A stretch of DNA of 64,000 nucleotides, taken from contig JARFJB010001492.1 of assembly GCA_036346205.1 (NCBI GenBank), positions 993,501 through 1,057,500 of the forward strand, written 5' to 3'. The position numbers and the translations under genes are program-made. The notes under the pieces were generated by a model. It had not been told where the DNA came from. It saw only the letters and a list, made by a program, of their open reading frames with translations, and made no database searches. Shown in pieces: positions 33,700 to 46,071 of the stretch; the first letter of the stretch is position 1; each line of letters opens with the position of its first letter. The stretch comes from Vesta saturnalis. Taxonomy: Eukaryota; Arthropoda; Insecta; Coleoptera; Lampyridae.

Positions 33700-34150
33700 C
33701 CACAATAAATATTTTGGATGAACCACATTGTGTTTTCCTTTACGTAATGTTACGGAATGTTGTACTTATAACAATGATTTCTTGGAGGTTCACCTTATTT
33801 TAACTATCTATACTTGTCACGATTTGTCCTTGACCTATTGTCGTATGTTCAGGGCATAATAAGCATAAAACAGGCGGTACTCTATTAAATTTCTTGTGCC
33901 TGCCACCCCCAACCAACCCCTGTTTCCTCCCTCTTGGGGGGAAAGTATTTGGATGAAATATTCGTGCAAAGCGGCCTGTAACATTTTTTTTGCCAGAAAG
34001 AGCTATTGACCTGAATCTTTTTTTATCGGACAGGTTATGCCCTAAGCCCTAAGGAAGTTTTGAAGACTCATTGACTCATTTCATACAGACCAAAAATGAG
34101 GAATAGGACAATGTTTGTTATTTTTTACGAGTCATGCGATAGTTGAACAC
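33700..34150. repeat. Direct repeat copy 2 (~460 bp)
   Basis: Second copy of the 32,735 repeat, offset by about 975 bp. The two copies differ by substitutions and a short replaced segment around 33,900-33,960. Confidence 0.8.
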
Positions 34151-34182
34151 CTGGTATAGTTCCGTCCTAATGCGTTATTTTC

Positions 34183-34549
34183 GCGCCAAGCTGGTAGAGT
34201 AGTGATGACACAACCTGCTTAGCATTCGGGAGGTAATGGGTTCGATTCCTGTTACCGTCTACCTTGTATGATGTTTTTCAGGGGGTTTTCCTCATACACA
34301 TGTAGCGGCATGGTCACTGCTTATATGTACATCATGTTCGGCTACTTACGCGAATGATGGGGTACTATTTTCTCCCTCAGAACCCTAACCCCGTTGGTTT
34401 CGATCCTATCCTGACCACACCCATCCTTAATCCCACCATGCATATATACGTAATATATGTATGTATGCTGGGAATCCATGATTGTGGCTGAAGGAGCTTG
34501 GAAAGCTCAAACAGCCCGCCCTCCCCTCGGGGAGGGAATGAAATACGTC
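34183..34549 (+). mobile_element. tRNA-Ala-derived SINE, full-length copy
   Basis: The head 34,183-34,262 keeps an A-box-like GCTGGTAGAGTAGTGATGA, the segment GCTTAGCATTCGGGAGGT and the B box GGTTCGATTCC. This resembles a tRNA-Ala with AGC anticodon. The body follows: TTTTTCAGGGGGTTTTCC, then GGGAATCCATGATTGTGGCT, and the end CCCTCGGGGAGGGAATGAAATACGT. Three more copies of the body lie in this window. Transcription by RNA polymerase III and mobilisation by a LINE are expected from the class, not shown here. The open frame on the other strand is an artefact. Confidence 0.85.
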
Positions 34550-34932
34550 GCCTTTCTATTTCTTTCGCTATTTCGGTACTCATTATGCTTACTTAACGTC
34601 TAAAATTCTTTGTAACAGTGCAGAATGTTTAAGCCTTAGGTTTCTTTTTCTTTTAATGGGAAAGATGCTGAAACCCAAACTGACATATCGGTTGTTGTTA
34701 AAAACTAGTCAATCTGCTAATGCAATAATTGGACACACTATACTAGCATTTTATTTTTCTATGTAAAAATGATAAATATACATAACTCACCGTATTGAAC
34801 AAACTGTTGCAATTGCTATATTTCACAATTTGCCAGGATACATAGGCCATTAATTCTAGCGCACCCCTTTTACGCCGATTCTGCAGAAAGTGTAAAACTT
34901 GAAAAAATGGTGGGTAAAAATCTACTGTACTT

Positions 34933-34934
<2 letters not shown>

Positions 34935-34995
<61 letters not shown>
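34935..34995. repeat. (TA)n microsatellite flanking the PLE on the left
   Basis: About 60 bp of pure TA ending one base before the left PLE terminal repeat. Confidence 0.95.
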
Positions 34996-34998
<3 letters not shown>

Positions 34999-35044
34999 TA
35001 TCTAAGTGTTTCCGGTAAAATCTTTTATGTTCTAATCAATTTTT

Positions 35045-35090
35045 TGTCGAGCTTTCGCAAAATATATTTGCTTCGTCAGTGCCTACAAGC
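35045..35090 (-). ncRNA. Hammerhead-ribozyme-like core in left PLE repeat
   Basis: On the minus strand CTGACGA (35,079-35,073), stem II GCAAA/TTTGC, GAAA (35,056-35,053), self-complementary AGCT, then C. It has the same orientation as the PLE gene. The stem I pair next to the core is not convincing (A opposite G). Confidence 0.5.
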
Positions 35091-35406
35091 AACTTAATAA
35101 TAGGCAAAACAAATATAAAATACATAAACTAAAGAACTTACAGAAATTAATTGTAAATTTTAAAAGTCAAACAGTATTGACATAATAACAGGTAACTATG
35201 ATATATGTAACCTACACTCTAATAAACATGCATATATGTAAATAAATGTGTTATCTAATATTAGTTCTAACTCTATTCTTATAATAATTTAAAATATTAC
35301 TATAAAGGATATTCAAACCATCAACACCCGTTTTTTTCATTAATGGTCGAATCCTCTACATAAATTTTCCCGTTGCTGGCGACTGTGCAAGGAATGAATG
35401 GCGAGT

Positions 35407-36346
35407 CGGAACGTGGAATGTAAGAGGTATGCATGGTAAAGAATTTGAAATTGCGAACATAACGTACGACAGACACCTTGATATTCTTTGTATATCGGAC
35501 ACAAAGCGCAAAGGAAAGGATGCTGTGGAGATGGAGGATGGCAGCCTGGCACTATGGTCAGAAGTTGAGACGGAAGTGCATGGTGCAAAAGGAGTTGGGA
35601 TGATCATAAGTGAAAGAGTGAAAAGATGTGTTAAACAGTACGAATTGGTAATATGGGTTAGAATGAAAGTGGAGTTTCGAAGAATTTTTCTTATTGCATG
35701 CTATGCACCGTTGAATGGAGAAAGAGACCAGGGGCGTGAGAACTTCTGGAATGAAGTAGAGAACGTGTTGAACGTATGTAAGCAAAACGAAAGAGTGATT
35801 ATAGTGGGGGATATGAACGGATGGGTGGGTGTACAGAGCGAACATAGTGAACGCGTTCTAGGAACGTTCGGAGACCAAAGAGTCAATGAGAACGGTGAAC
35901 ACCTGCTGAACATCTGTGTGGAGAGAAGCCCGTTTGTATCCAATACGTGGTTTAAACATAAAAATGTGTATATGTATACATGGCAAAGAGGTGAATCTAA
36001 AAGTATGATAGACTTCATAGTGTATGATGAACGGCTTAGAAACCTGGTGAAAGAAACAAAAGTAATGCGCGGATCGGAGTGTGGATCGGACCACTTTTTG
36101 GTTGTATCGAGAGTGTGTTTAGGGCAAAAGTGGGTCTGGAGAAGGAAAGCAAACGTAGTGCAAACGTCCAGAATTAGGGTTGACAAACTAGTGGATAATG
36201 ATGCGAGAATGAAACACGCAGATGCTGTGAGTAAAGAGTTGAAACTGAATGAAACAGTGTGGAACGAACAAATAAAAGACACTGACGATGAAAAACTCTG
36301 TTGTCAATTGTGCCGTACGAATATGTGGAAGAGTGACTGTAGGTAG
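35407..36346 (+). pseudogene. LINE endonuclease domain (RTE-like)
   Basis: The domain nicks target DNA to prime reverse transcription. It opens with GTWNVRGM before the first in-frame ATG at 35,429, so the true start is upstream. ILCISDTKRKGKD has Asp where the catalytic Glu of ETKxKG is expected. Further blocks: IACYAPLNGERDQGRENFW, IIVGDMNGWVGVQ (Asp/Asn pair), NTWFKHKNVYMYTWQRGESK, MIDFIVYDERL and GSECGSDHFLVVSRVCLG (terminal Asp-His). The order and lengths match the 'craniofacial development protein 2-like' endonucleases that are really LINE fragments in insects. It ends in a stop at 36,344-36,346, and coding similarity resumes at 36,465. Confidence 0.85.
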
Positions 36347-36464
36347 ACAGAAAAAATGTGCTTGGTGGAATGAATCGGAAAAAAAGGCAGTATGTAAGAA
36401 AAAAGATGCGTACATGGCTATGATTGCTACAAAAAACGAGACTGAGAAGAAGCGATAGTATGAG

Positions 36465-37328
36465 GTGTACAGATTAAGAAACAAAGAAGCGAAGGAGGCA
36501 GTGAGAATAAGTAAAGAGGATGTGATGGCTGTGGAAGAAGAGAAAATGGGGAATGATTTTGAGGGAAACAAAAAACTCTTCTGGAAATGGGTCAAAAATA
36601 CAAAACGTGGCCCAAAACAGAACGCTGCAGGAGTGATGAATACTACAAACGAAATAGTATGGGACAATTGTAAAGTGAGGAAATGCTGGCAAGAATATTT
36701 CGGAAAGCTGTACAGTAGTGAGAAAAGTAAGACTGAAGGGTTAAATAAGGAGAATATAGAAGAAATGATGAATGAAACTGAGAAGGATATTGGAATAAAT
36801 GAGGTTGAGAAAACGGTAGAAAGGAAGGAAAGGGATTGGAAGTATGTGGACGATAATGAGAAATGAAAGCATGAGCCTAGCTGCGAAACGAGCAATCTAT
36901 AATGTGTACTCGTCCCGTCAGTACTGAATGGTGTGAGACATGGGTATGTCAAAAAAAGCACCAAATAAAAATAAGAGAGAAGCGCATGTGGTAAAACGAG
37001 AAGGGACAAGATAAAAAATGAATGCATAATGACGGAGTGTGGCGAGGAAAAGACGATGATGGATAGATATAAAAGTTGTACATTACGTTGGTTTGGTCAC
37101 ATTGAGAGAATGAACAACGCAAGATTAATGAAACAAATATATGAGGGTGAGGTTAGGGGAAAGGCCGGGCCTGATAGGCCGCGTAAAACTTGGCTGAATG
37201 TAGTAGAATCTATGATAAAAGAAATAAAGATAAGGAGTTTTAAAAATAAAAGGGCATGTCAGAGACTATGTATGAATCTTGCGGAAGCCAGGGAGGTATG
37301 CGGAGATAGGAAAGCATGGAGAATGTAA
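36465..37328 (+). pseudogene. LINE linker and C-terminus, reverse transcriptase core deleted
   Basis: The first part (36,465-36,866) is a charged stretch with NKKLFWKWVKNTKRGP and EKSKTEGLNKENIEEMM, the linker before the RT. The RT palm with its YADD box is missing. From about 36,870 frames carry MRNESMSLAAKRAIYN and ETWVCQKKHQI, the region after the palm. The last part (37,029-37,328) reads TLRWFGHIERMNNARLMKQI and GPDRPRKTWLNVVESM, the typical LINE end. Several frameshifts. It cannot encode a polymerase. Confidence 0.8.
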
Positions 37329-37469
37329 AATAAAGAAGAGGCAGGGATTGTTTTGCCTACCACGCAAGGGAATGGAGTGAAAGTTAAGTTATAAGTTTAA
37401 GTAAGCAATTTGAAAAATTTTCTGCTAAACTACAAGAAATTTTGTTAAGTCTGCAATCACTTTTGTGAG

Positions 37470-37560
37470 AATTTATTCTTAAATCCAAATTGTGTTTCTT
37501 CTATATGGCAAGAACTACAATCTTGACAGTTAATTTTGTAAACTACGTTAGGTTTCTTTA
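37470..37560 (-). pseudogene. PLE GIY-YIG endonuclease fragment
   Basis: Minus strand reads PNVVYKINCQDCSSCHIEET, matching the VVYKI-C--C----YIGQT core of PLE endonucleases, with YIG changed to HIE. The rest of the domain continues toward the LINE insertion and resumes, at best, as a short tail (KKTGVDGLNILYSNILNYY) at about 35,335-35,270. Confidence 0.65.
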
Positions 37561-37917
37561 AAGGGGGTGTATATCTTTTAATTTTGGAAATAATTTTTGT
37601 AATGAGTTAGTTTTAGTTGTAGTTTTGTTGTAATTTTATAATCTGTATTTAATATATTTTTAAAAATATTTATAATCTTCGATGAACAAGTGGAAAACTT
37701 AAAATTTTTTTATGATAACTATTAGAGTTATTACTTATTAGCATTACTAGAATTTTGAATTAATTGATTACTAAACAGTAGTTTGTTTAACAATTTTTCA
37801 GTATATGAATATTCTAAAAATATTTGTTTTAAGATCATTAAATTTTAATTAAGAAATTGTAGATGACATATTACGCTTATTCTATTTTTGAAACATAATA
37901 TTAAATTAATTTTTGTT

Positions 37918-38070
37918 TTATGCTCATGGAAAGAAGAATAATTTAAAAATCTGCCTGAATTTGTAGGTTTGATGTACCTACCTATGTACATTTTCGGAAT
38001 TTATAATTAATTTTATATCTAAAAATGGAACACTAAGATCAATTCCATTTTTGTATATACAATTAATCAG
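37918..38070 (-). pseudogene. PLE reverse transcriptase C-terminal fragment
   Basis: Minus strand reads NGIDLSVPFLDIKLIINSEN, and with small frame changes PTNSGRFLNYSSFHEHK. This is the PFLD-to-YRKPT region after motif C of PLE polymerases. Motifs A-C upstream are missing. Confidence 0.6.
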
Positions 38071-38235
38071 AAATTCTGAACTAATATCAGGTAACACATT
38101 TATTTACACAAATGTATGTTTGTTAGAGTGTATGTGTTTGAATGTTTGTGGTTTAAAATTCATGTTACATATATTATAGTTACCTGTTATTATGCAGTTT
38201 ATGTATTTTATATTTGTTTTGCCTATTATTAAGCT

Positions 38236-38275
38236 GCTCGTAGGTCTTGACGAAACAAATATATTGTGTGAAATC
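38236..38275 (+). ncRNA. Hammerhead-ribozyme-like core in right PLE repeat
   Basis: TTGACGA with a preceding C, stem II ACAA/TTGT, GAAA, then TCTCGAC. It is the inverted partner of the left core. The first core base has changed from C to T. Confidence 0.4.
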
Positions 38276-38366
38276 TCGACAAAAAATTGATTAGGATATA
38301 AAAGACCGTTTTACCCGAAACACTTACATAATTTATTAATATAGTTTTCACAGTCGATACTAAAAT

Positions 38367-38478
<112 letters not shown>

Positions 38479-38489
38479 TATATATATAT

Positions 38490-38775
38490 TGTATGAGATG
38501 TTTTCAGGGATTTTCCTCATATACATGTAGCCGAATGGTCAGTGTGTATATGCACACCATGTGCGGCTACTTAGGCGAATGCTGGGGTAGTATTTTCCCA
38601 TTCAGAACTCCGTTCCTTCCGATCCTATCCTGACCATTACCATCCTTAATTCCACCATGCATATATGCGTAATGTATGTATGTATGCTGGGAATCCATGA
38701 TTCTGGCTGAAGGAGGTCGGGAAGCTCGAGCAGCCTGCCCTCCCCCTTGGGGAGGGAATGAAATACGTGAACTTT
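38490..38775 (+). mobile_element. tRNA-Ala-derived SINE, copy lacking the tRNA head
   Basis: Body from TATGAGATGTTTTCAGGG to GGGAATGAAATACGT, collinear with 34,265-34,549. The tRNA-related head is absent and is replaced by the (TA)n tract. Confidence 0.85.
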
Positions 38776-38779
38776 TCCT

Positions 38780-40107
38780 TTTTCTACTGTTTATTTTTCG
38801 AAGAATATTACGCTCAGGTTTTGTTTCTCTTGACAAGCGTACTTAAGGTAACTCTATTCCTGTTTCAAGTAAATGTGTGAGTCAAAAAATAAACTAGTTA
38901 AATGTAACTCGAAAGTGAGAATAGTTAGAAGTAATTCTCCCGTTCTTAAGCTTCTTGCTATTTGGTACTAGCCGCTGGAGTTCCACGGGCTCTCGAGTCT
39001 CTCGTCTTCCAACAAGCTTTCGAGAATATGTCTTAATTATTTTTATTACTCAGTTCTCTTGTTATATTACTACTCAATATTATTTTCTTATTTTTTAAAC
39101 CAATTTAAATTTCATATACCTGGAGCTACTTAGGTTTCCTATTAAATACGTGTTAATTATGAAAATTTCAATATTGAATAAACGGACTTTTCCCTTGTTA
39201 AAGTATAACTATACTTTTCTTACCCTTGATATAATGAAACATACTCAAGCCTAACAGTCAATCAAGGTAGCCACTTAAAATCTTCTTAAACACTAAATTG
39301 TTTCTGAAATTATTAGTAATTTCATTGCTTTAAAAGTTTAAATTAGTTTATGCTCAAAATTGAATTCAAAATACTTAATTTACTGAAGTTCCTTTTTTAA
39401 AATCGTTTCACTCAGTTTAACTTCAACAAAACGAAAGAAAACATGTTAAAATATGAAATAAAAAGTAAATTTCTAATATCATTAATAAATAAAATTCAAT
39501 TTAAATTTACTGCTGTTGGTTTAGTATTTTGTTTGACCTAACTTACATTATGTTTTAAATTTTTAAAAAGACCTGTGGATATTTGAGGACCCATAAAACG
39601 CTAGTAAATATGTATGTTTAATTCGTGTAAATTGCTTCATTCGTGTTTGCGCATTGCGTGATCGAATCCATAACAGTTTACACACTCCTTTTAGACGCTT
39701 CTTGATAATACTGACTTATTCTTTAATCTATTTTGTCTTCTAATGTTCCATAACACGAACTTTCTATATAGCATTACTATTTAAAATAGTGTTGGATTAT
39801 GTCTTGTAAACTGTTGCTGAACTATGAAGCATACAATAAATAGTATTGAATGTTCCAGTGTTCCATACAAACGTTTGTTGTAATTTAATAGAATTGAGAA
39901 TGATGACATTTTATATTATACCTAACAGAACAGATATTTATTGATTAACAAAATATTAACGTGGCACTGCTGTAAAATTTAGTGCTCTATTGGTGCATTT
40001 ATATTGTACGATACTAATACACCCTAGTTTAAATCTTATGATTTATAATAAATAATATCACTAGATGTATGCTCTTATGCTGCATGATGTTATATAATTT
40101 AGTTATA
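38780..40107. other. AT-rich spacer, nothing recognised
   Basis: No coding similarity or repeat structure found. Confidence 0.5.
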
Positions 40108-40749
40108 TAGGGTGTAAATACTAAGTCTTAACACTCGAAAATGGTAATTAGTACTCATTGAAACAAACAACTTTTTTTAGTAACAAATTTTGATTTTTAC
40201 CTCTGGTCGTAGTTATTCGATTTCTTAAGATTTTTTAACAATCGTCATATCTTCCTTATTTAAAATGATATTAAAAAAATTAAAAGACTTTTAAAATCGG
40301 TATTTGTATTTAAAATTATTTCATATTTTGAAAAATAACAAAATGGCGGCCGATGAAATATTTCAAATGACGATATTTGGATAACCATTCCATGGATTTA
40401 AAAAAGAAAACATTTATAAAATGAATGAATTGTCTACTACAACATTTATTTGAAACATTTCTTCATATTTATGCAAGAAATCTTGATAAACTTTAGACAA
40501 CTATTAAAATAGTAACAAACTAAAAATACAAAAGAAGTCAAGTAGCCTTGAGTTATTGAAAATTCCAACAAACAACTTCTGAATACGGAAATAGAATAAT
40601 TTTTTATTATTGAATTAATAATTTATTACAAATTTTTAAAATGGCCAACATTCGCAGCAACACAAGTCCTGTTTTTTTTTTAATATTTGCAGAAACCTTT
40701 AAAGGAACTGCCTGCTTTTCTTTAACATCCTCTGCTTCACCCACGATTC

Positions 40750-41508
40750 TTGCCACTAACTCGTCCTCTTTATTTACTGGTGTCTCGTATCAAAGGTCTT
40801 GATATAACCCCAGAAAAAAAATCTAGTGGAGTTAAGTCGGGACTCCGGGCTGGCCACAAAACAGGGCCGTTCCTCCCAATCCACCTATTTGGGCATTGTC
40901 AGAATAGACAATGAAATGGGAAATTACGGCATTGCTGAATAGCAATGCCGTAATTTCCCGTGTACTGTGTGCTGGCGCGCCATCATGTTAAAACCAGATG
41001 TTTAATGGCAAATCTTCTAAAATCTCTGGTGACACAGTATCTAAAAAAACATGATCATTTTCCCCATTCAAATGATGTGGTAGAAGATAAGGTCCGATTA
41101 CATAATTTCCTATAATACCGACCCACACATTCACCGCAAAACGTTCCTGGTGTGCATGTGTAAACGTTGCACGGCGATTTTCGTCAGCCCACACGTGTAA
41201 GTTTCTCGAGTTAAATACTCCGTCTCTTATAAAACAAGCTTCTTCCGTAAACAAAATAAAGTTTCTCTGCAGATTACAGCGGCGAAGAAGCCAGCGACAG
41301 AACAATAGTTTTGGCTGGAAGTCTCCAGGTCTCCCAAAGCTTTCACTTTTTGTTTGGAATAAGGGTGGAGGCCTTGATCATGTAAAACATTCCAAATTGT
41401 CACATTAACATTCAACCTTCTACCTATTACTCGAGTGATTACCGAAGGATCGTTTCCAACCATTTCAAGTATATTCTCTTCAAGTGCAAATGTTTCTAAA
41501 GATTCCAT
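40750..41508 (-). pseudogene. Tc1/mariner-superfamily transposase (DD~41D type), broken
   Basis: Starts MESLETFALEENILEMVGND with RVIGRRLNVNVTIWNVLHDQ as helix-turn-helix. Frames overlap at 41,227-41,305, marking a frameshift. The first catalytic block reads ILFTEEACFIRDGVFN, with Glu in place of the Asp of FTDE. Next FAVNVWVGIIGNYVIGPY and FLDTVSPEILEDLPLNIWF, then a TAA. The second block HDGAPAHSTREI follows the stop. A foldback insertion at 40,918-40,959 then destroys spacing, and the third block survives only as TPLDFF-like sequence near 40,823. At least four independent lesions. Confidence 0.82.
40894..40959. repeat. Two adjacent perfect hairpins in the transposase ruin
   Basis: 40,918-40,959: 19-bp arms GGGAAATTACGGCATTGCT and its exact complement around a GAAT loop. 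40,894-40,913: 7-bp arms CATTGTC/GACAATG around AGAATA. The larger one looks like a templated inverted duplication of the coding sequence. Confidence 0.92.
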
Positions 41509-42713
41509 ATAGTCTTCGAGCTACTTGTGCATTTAGTTTCGCTTCTCCAAAAACCAAAAGCATATTAAGCAGTTCTACATTTAGGTAAGTGTTCATTTTT
41601 ATGCGTGTAATTAGAGCCAAAGAGCAGAAAGATAATTTATACAAACTAGAAAAGAGCTAAACACTAATTTATACAAAACACCAAACGACTAATACCTAAC
41701 AGCAAAATTTTACAAAACAGCAAAACTGACGTTCGTTTGTTCTATTTTTCAATAACACAAGACTACTTGACTCCTCTTGCATTTTTAGTTTATTACTATT
41801 GTAATAGTCATTTGAATTTTATAAAGATTTCTTGCGTAGATATAACAAAAAGGTTTCAAATAAATGTTGTAGTAGATAATTCAAGCATTTTATAAACGTT
41901 TCTTTTTTAAAAATCCATGGGATGGTTATCCAAATATCATCATTTGAAATTTTTAATCGGCCGCCATTTTGTATTCTCCAAATTATGAAATAATTGTAAA
42001 TACAAATGTTTTAGAAAATCAAATGCTGATTTTAAAAGTTTTGGCATTTTTAAAATATCATTTAAAATAAGAGAGTTATGACGATTATTAAAAAATCTTA
42101 AGAAGTCGAATAACTACGACCAGAGGTCCTAAATCAAAATTTCTTCTTAGAAAAAGTTGTTTATTTCGATGTGTTCTAACTACCATTTTCGGGTGTTACG
42201 ACTTAGTATTTACACCCTGTATAGAGCGTTTTAACACATGCGACGTAGAGTACCATTCATATTTAGTTAATGTACCAGCAACATAAGAATATTTAATTAT
42301 TATTTAGTTTTCTAAAACAAATGAATTGCATACAATAATTACTTGCTTTCGCAATTCATATTGACCCTTCTCTCGAAACCTGAAAGCGACGAAAAATACA
42401 CCGGACGAATTATTTGTAGCTTCCTTAATAATTAAAGCTATTCTAAGCTTTCTACAACAATATACTAATACATTTTATATATTATTGTTTTAGAGATATT
42501 ACAATATTAAAAAAAAAAGATAAATTGGTGTGTGGTAATGCGTAGAATAACAATCTTAATCATGAAGTTTTTATTTCTGATAAAATAGCTCTTGTAATAT
42601 TTTGCATTATACAAGGTAAAGACATTTTGTGGATCCAGCATTTTTAGAATCTTGGGGACTCCGTAATTCTTTTGCGCTCTGTTGTAGCCTGACACGCAAG
42701 CTTTTGATTATAC

Positions 42714-44019
<1,306 letters not shown>

Positions 44020-45120
44020 AAAATTATTCACTAACAGTGTCACTCTCAGAAGTGGAATCGTTAACAGATATAATTAATGGTTGCACAACCTCAAAATATT
44101 TTTCAGTTTCCTTTCATTCTAACATAAACACTTCGGCACGTTTAATGCATTTCTGCCAATGCGTCCCATCAGTTCGTTGCAAGGGTTCCATCCATATTTC
44201 TTTTTCATGGTCATCGTTAAATTTGGAATTACGTTTTCCTATATATTCTTTGGTAGTGTCCTTTGCAGTTTGCCCACACCAGTTCAATTGGATTAAATTG
44301 ACAGTGATATGGTGGTAACCTTTGGTATCGCATTATCTGCAACTAATTGCAGTAATTCTTTCTTAAACATGCTAGGTTCATAAGCTATGTTGTGCTTTAA
44401 TAGAAAATGATATATTTCTTCCTTTGGATTTTTTTCTAGAAGTTTGAAATGATAACTACAATTGTCCATTGCAATTAAAGATCGTTTTTCCACATATTTC
44501 CATGATTGTCTGCACTTTGCGACTTCGTAGAAAACAAAAGTGAAGCATGGGAAATAAATCCATCTTCATTACCTGCATGAACAACTAACTATAAATCTAA
44601 AAAATACGGTTATTTTATTAGAAATTATAATGTAATAACTAAATTACAACAAACCTTTTTCCTTCACCCTCTTCACGCTTCCCTTAGATTTATCATGCCA
44701 GCTTCTTTTGTGCGATCCTCGACTGAAAATCCAAGTTTCATCTAAGAATACAGGATTGCATAATTTTTCTTCTTTATTTTTGTAATATTCTCTTAAGAAT
44801 CGTTCACGACTGGCAGCAATATGTGAATGTTCAGTAAACTTTCATGTATGCATGTATACCTATAAAACAGGTATAGTACTAGTCATGTCCTTCATGTTTG
44901 TATTTACATTTCATAATTTTTTTCTCTTTACAGCATCCTTCACATAGTCAACTTCGCTGGACTTAGATTTCGTACGTTTTCTCCGCTTAGCTGGTGACTG
45001 TGGAGGTTTATTTTCTTTTTGGGCTTCTGAGACCCTTTTTTCATAGCACTAACTGTATTTATACTAACTCCACACGCTTCAGACGTCCTTCCAAGTATCA
45101 TATTACGTTACTATTTACAA
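44020..45120 (-). pseudogene. DDE transposase (IS630/Tc1-related 'DDE_3' type), broken
   Basis: Minus strand order: a helix-turn-helix start (ACGVSINTVSAMKKGSQK), a basic linker with PAKRRKRTKSKSSE, then EYYKNKEEKLCNPVFLDETW with the first Asp, and SRGSHKRSWHDKSKG. A short intron-like gap (GT...TTTTTAG, about 44,668-44,597) comes before VVHAGNEDGFISHASLLFST. A deletion removes the segment leading to the second Asp block, which reads SLIAMDNCSYHFKLLEKNPK and EPSMFKKELLQLVADN. The last block, YHCQFNPIELVWANCKGHYQ-like, is frame-shifted, and the end is KCIKRAEVFMLE with an acidic tail. The family is common in insect genomes. Stops, indels and the deletion make this copy dead. Confidence 0.65.
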
Positions 45121-46060
45121 ACAAATCAACATTTCACAATAATGGATTAGTTAACCGCCACTGCTTTCTTTATTGTGATACGAAAATCAAACTGTGTGTA
45201 GGAATTGACACAGCACAAAGTTGTTAAGATTTTTTAAATTAGATTATTGAACTCTTTTTCAGAACGTCCCTTTAAATGTTTAAACAAATCATGTGACTTC
45301 AGTTAGATAGATCTCCCGCATATTTTCAGTGATCTGTGAGACGTTACCTTGTCAGAATTTTCCAAACAAAGGGATAGTAGGAGTCGATCCAATGACCTGG
45401 CTAGCGATAACTCTTGAATTAGCTTCGCTTGATTTTTTCGTTTGTTTGGGTTTGTGTATAGATCCTGTTTATAATACTCCATAACATAAAAATAAGAATC
45501 AAACGTGTCTTCTATTCTGGGATATGTTAGGAACATTCTTAAAGAAAAGATAGCTTCTGAGTGCAAAAGGATGGTGGATATTTTGAATAATTATTTCTGT
45601 TTTAAGTAATATCGTTCTCTTAATTGCGTTGTGATTTGGTTGTAATTACTGTAGTCGCATATCTTTGTTTAGTTTATTTGTTAATAAAATTTATCATTTT
45701 TTTAATTAACGTAACAAGAGTTAAAATAAATGTTCCTTAGCCTCAAACTTAGCTTACTAGTAAAATTTAGGTATGCACTTGCAATAGCTCAAAATTGATA
45801 AGATTTGGGTATAGGAAATGTTTATTTAACGATAACACAACACTTTATAATAATATTAAACCAAAGAATCAACCTCAAAGCATACATCGCACTGAAGTTT
45901 AAGGAAATACAGCATTTGTTGTGTTTAAGTAACTTTTCGACTATGATCGGATAGTTATCAAACATTTTAATTGTATCTCCAAAACTATGACCTTTAGGGC
46001 ATATCACCTTTTAAACTAAAAATAAAAAAAAAGAGGGAATTTAGCCCATGATCTGGTGTA
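45121..46060. other. Spacer, one unrecognised open frame
   Basis: An 87-codon open frame on the minus strand (45,566-45,303) shows no family similarity I recognise and no promoter or splice context. I do not call it a gene. Confidence 0.4.
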
Positions 46061-46071
46061 TTGATAGGGTT

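Larger units (their letters stand above)
35338..37400 (+). mobile_element. APE-type LINE (RTE-like) with internal deletion, nested in the PLE
   Basis: A plus-strand non-LTR element with endonuclease (35,407-36,346), a linker before the RT (36,465-36,866) and the typical C-terminal end (36,880-37,328). The RT catalytic core is deleted. Composition is richer in G than the flanking PLE. Its borders were taken from where PLE similarity stops and restarts, and I could not define a target-site duplication. Confidence 0.8.
34997..38333 (-). mobile_element. Penelope-like element with inverted terminal repeats, split by a LINE
   Basis: Terminal repeats at 34,997-35,240 and about 38,075-38,333 are inverted relative to each other (TAAGTGTTTCCGGTAAAAT on the left, its complement on the right). 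The protein remains lie on the minus strand: RT fragment at 37,918-38,070, GIY-YIG fragment at 37,470-37,560, C-terminal tail near 35,240-35,335. A plus-strand LINE (35,338-37,400) separates the last two. Both outer sides lead into (TA)n tracts. PLEs are known for terminal repeats that may be direct or inverted and for hammerhead motifs in them, and both features are seen here. Confidence 0.8.
40108..42219 (-). mobile_element. Tc1/mariner-type element with ~450-bp inverted repeats
   Basis: Ends (C/T)AGGGTGTAAATACTAAGTC are inverted repeats reaching about 450 bp inward, including GGCGGCCGATGAAAT-like and CATCAAAGATTTTCTT-like blocks. TA lies outside both ends (40,106-40,107 and 42,220-42,221). 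Length 2,112 bp, with one transposase ruin on the minus strand. Confidence 0.88.

Noticed and set aside
34183..34262. Functional tRNA-Ala gene
   Set aside because: It is the head of a SINE repeated at 56.9 kb, and the acceptor stem does not close properly.
35407..36346. Host 'craniofacial development protein 2-like' gene
   Set aside because: That label is routinely given to LINE endonucleases. The downstream LINE C-terminus shows it is a retrotransposon.
35558..37027. Long minus-strand open frames (95-279 codons) opposite the LINE
   Set aside because: Antisense shadows of a purine-rich LINE coding strand. They are Ser/Phe/Leu-rich with no family motif.
45303..45566. 87-codon minus-strand frame beside the DDE transposase ruin
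   Set aside because: No recognisable family, and not in line with the transposase domains.
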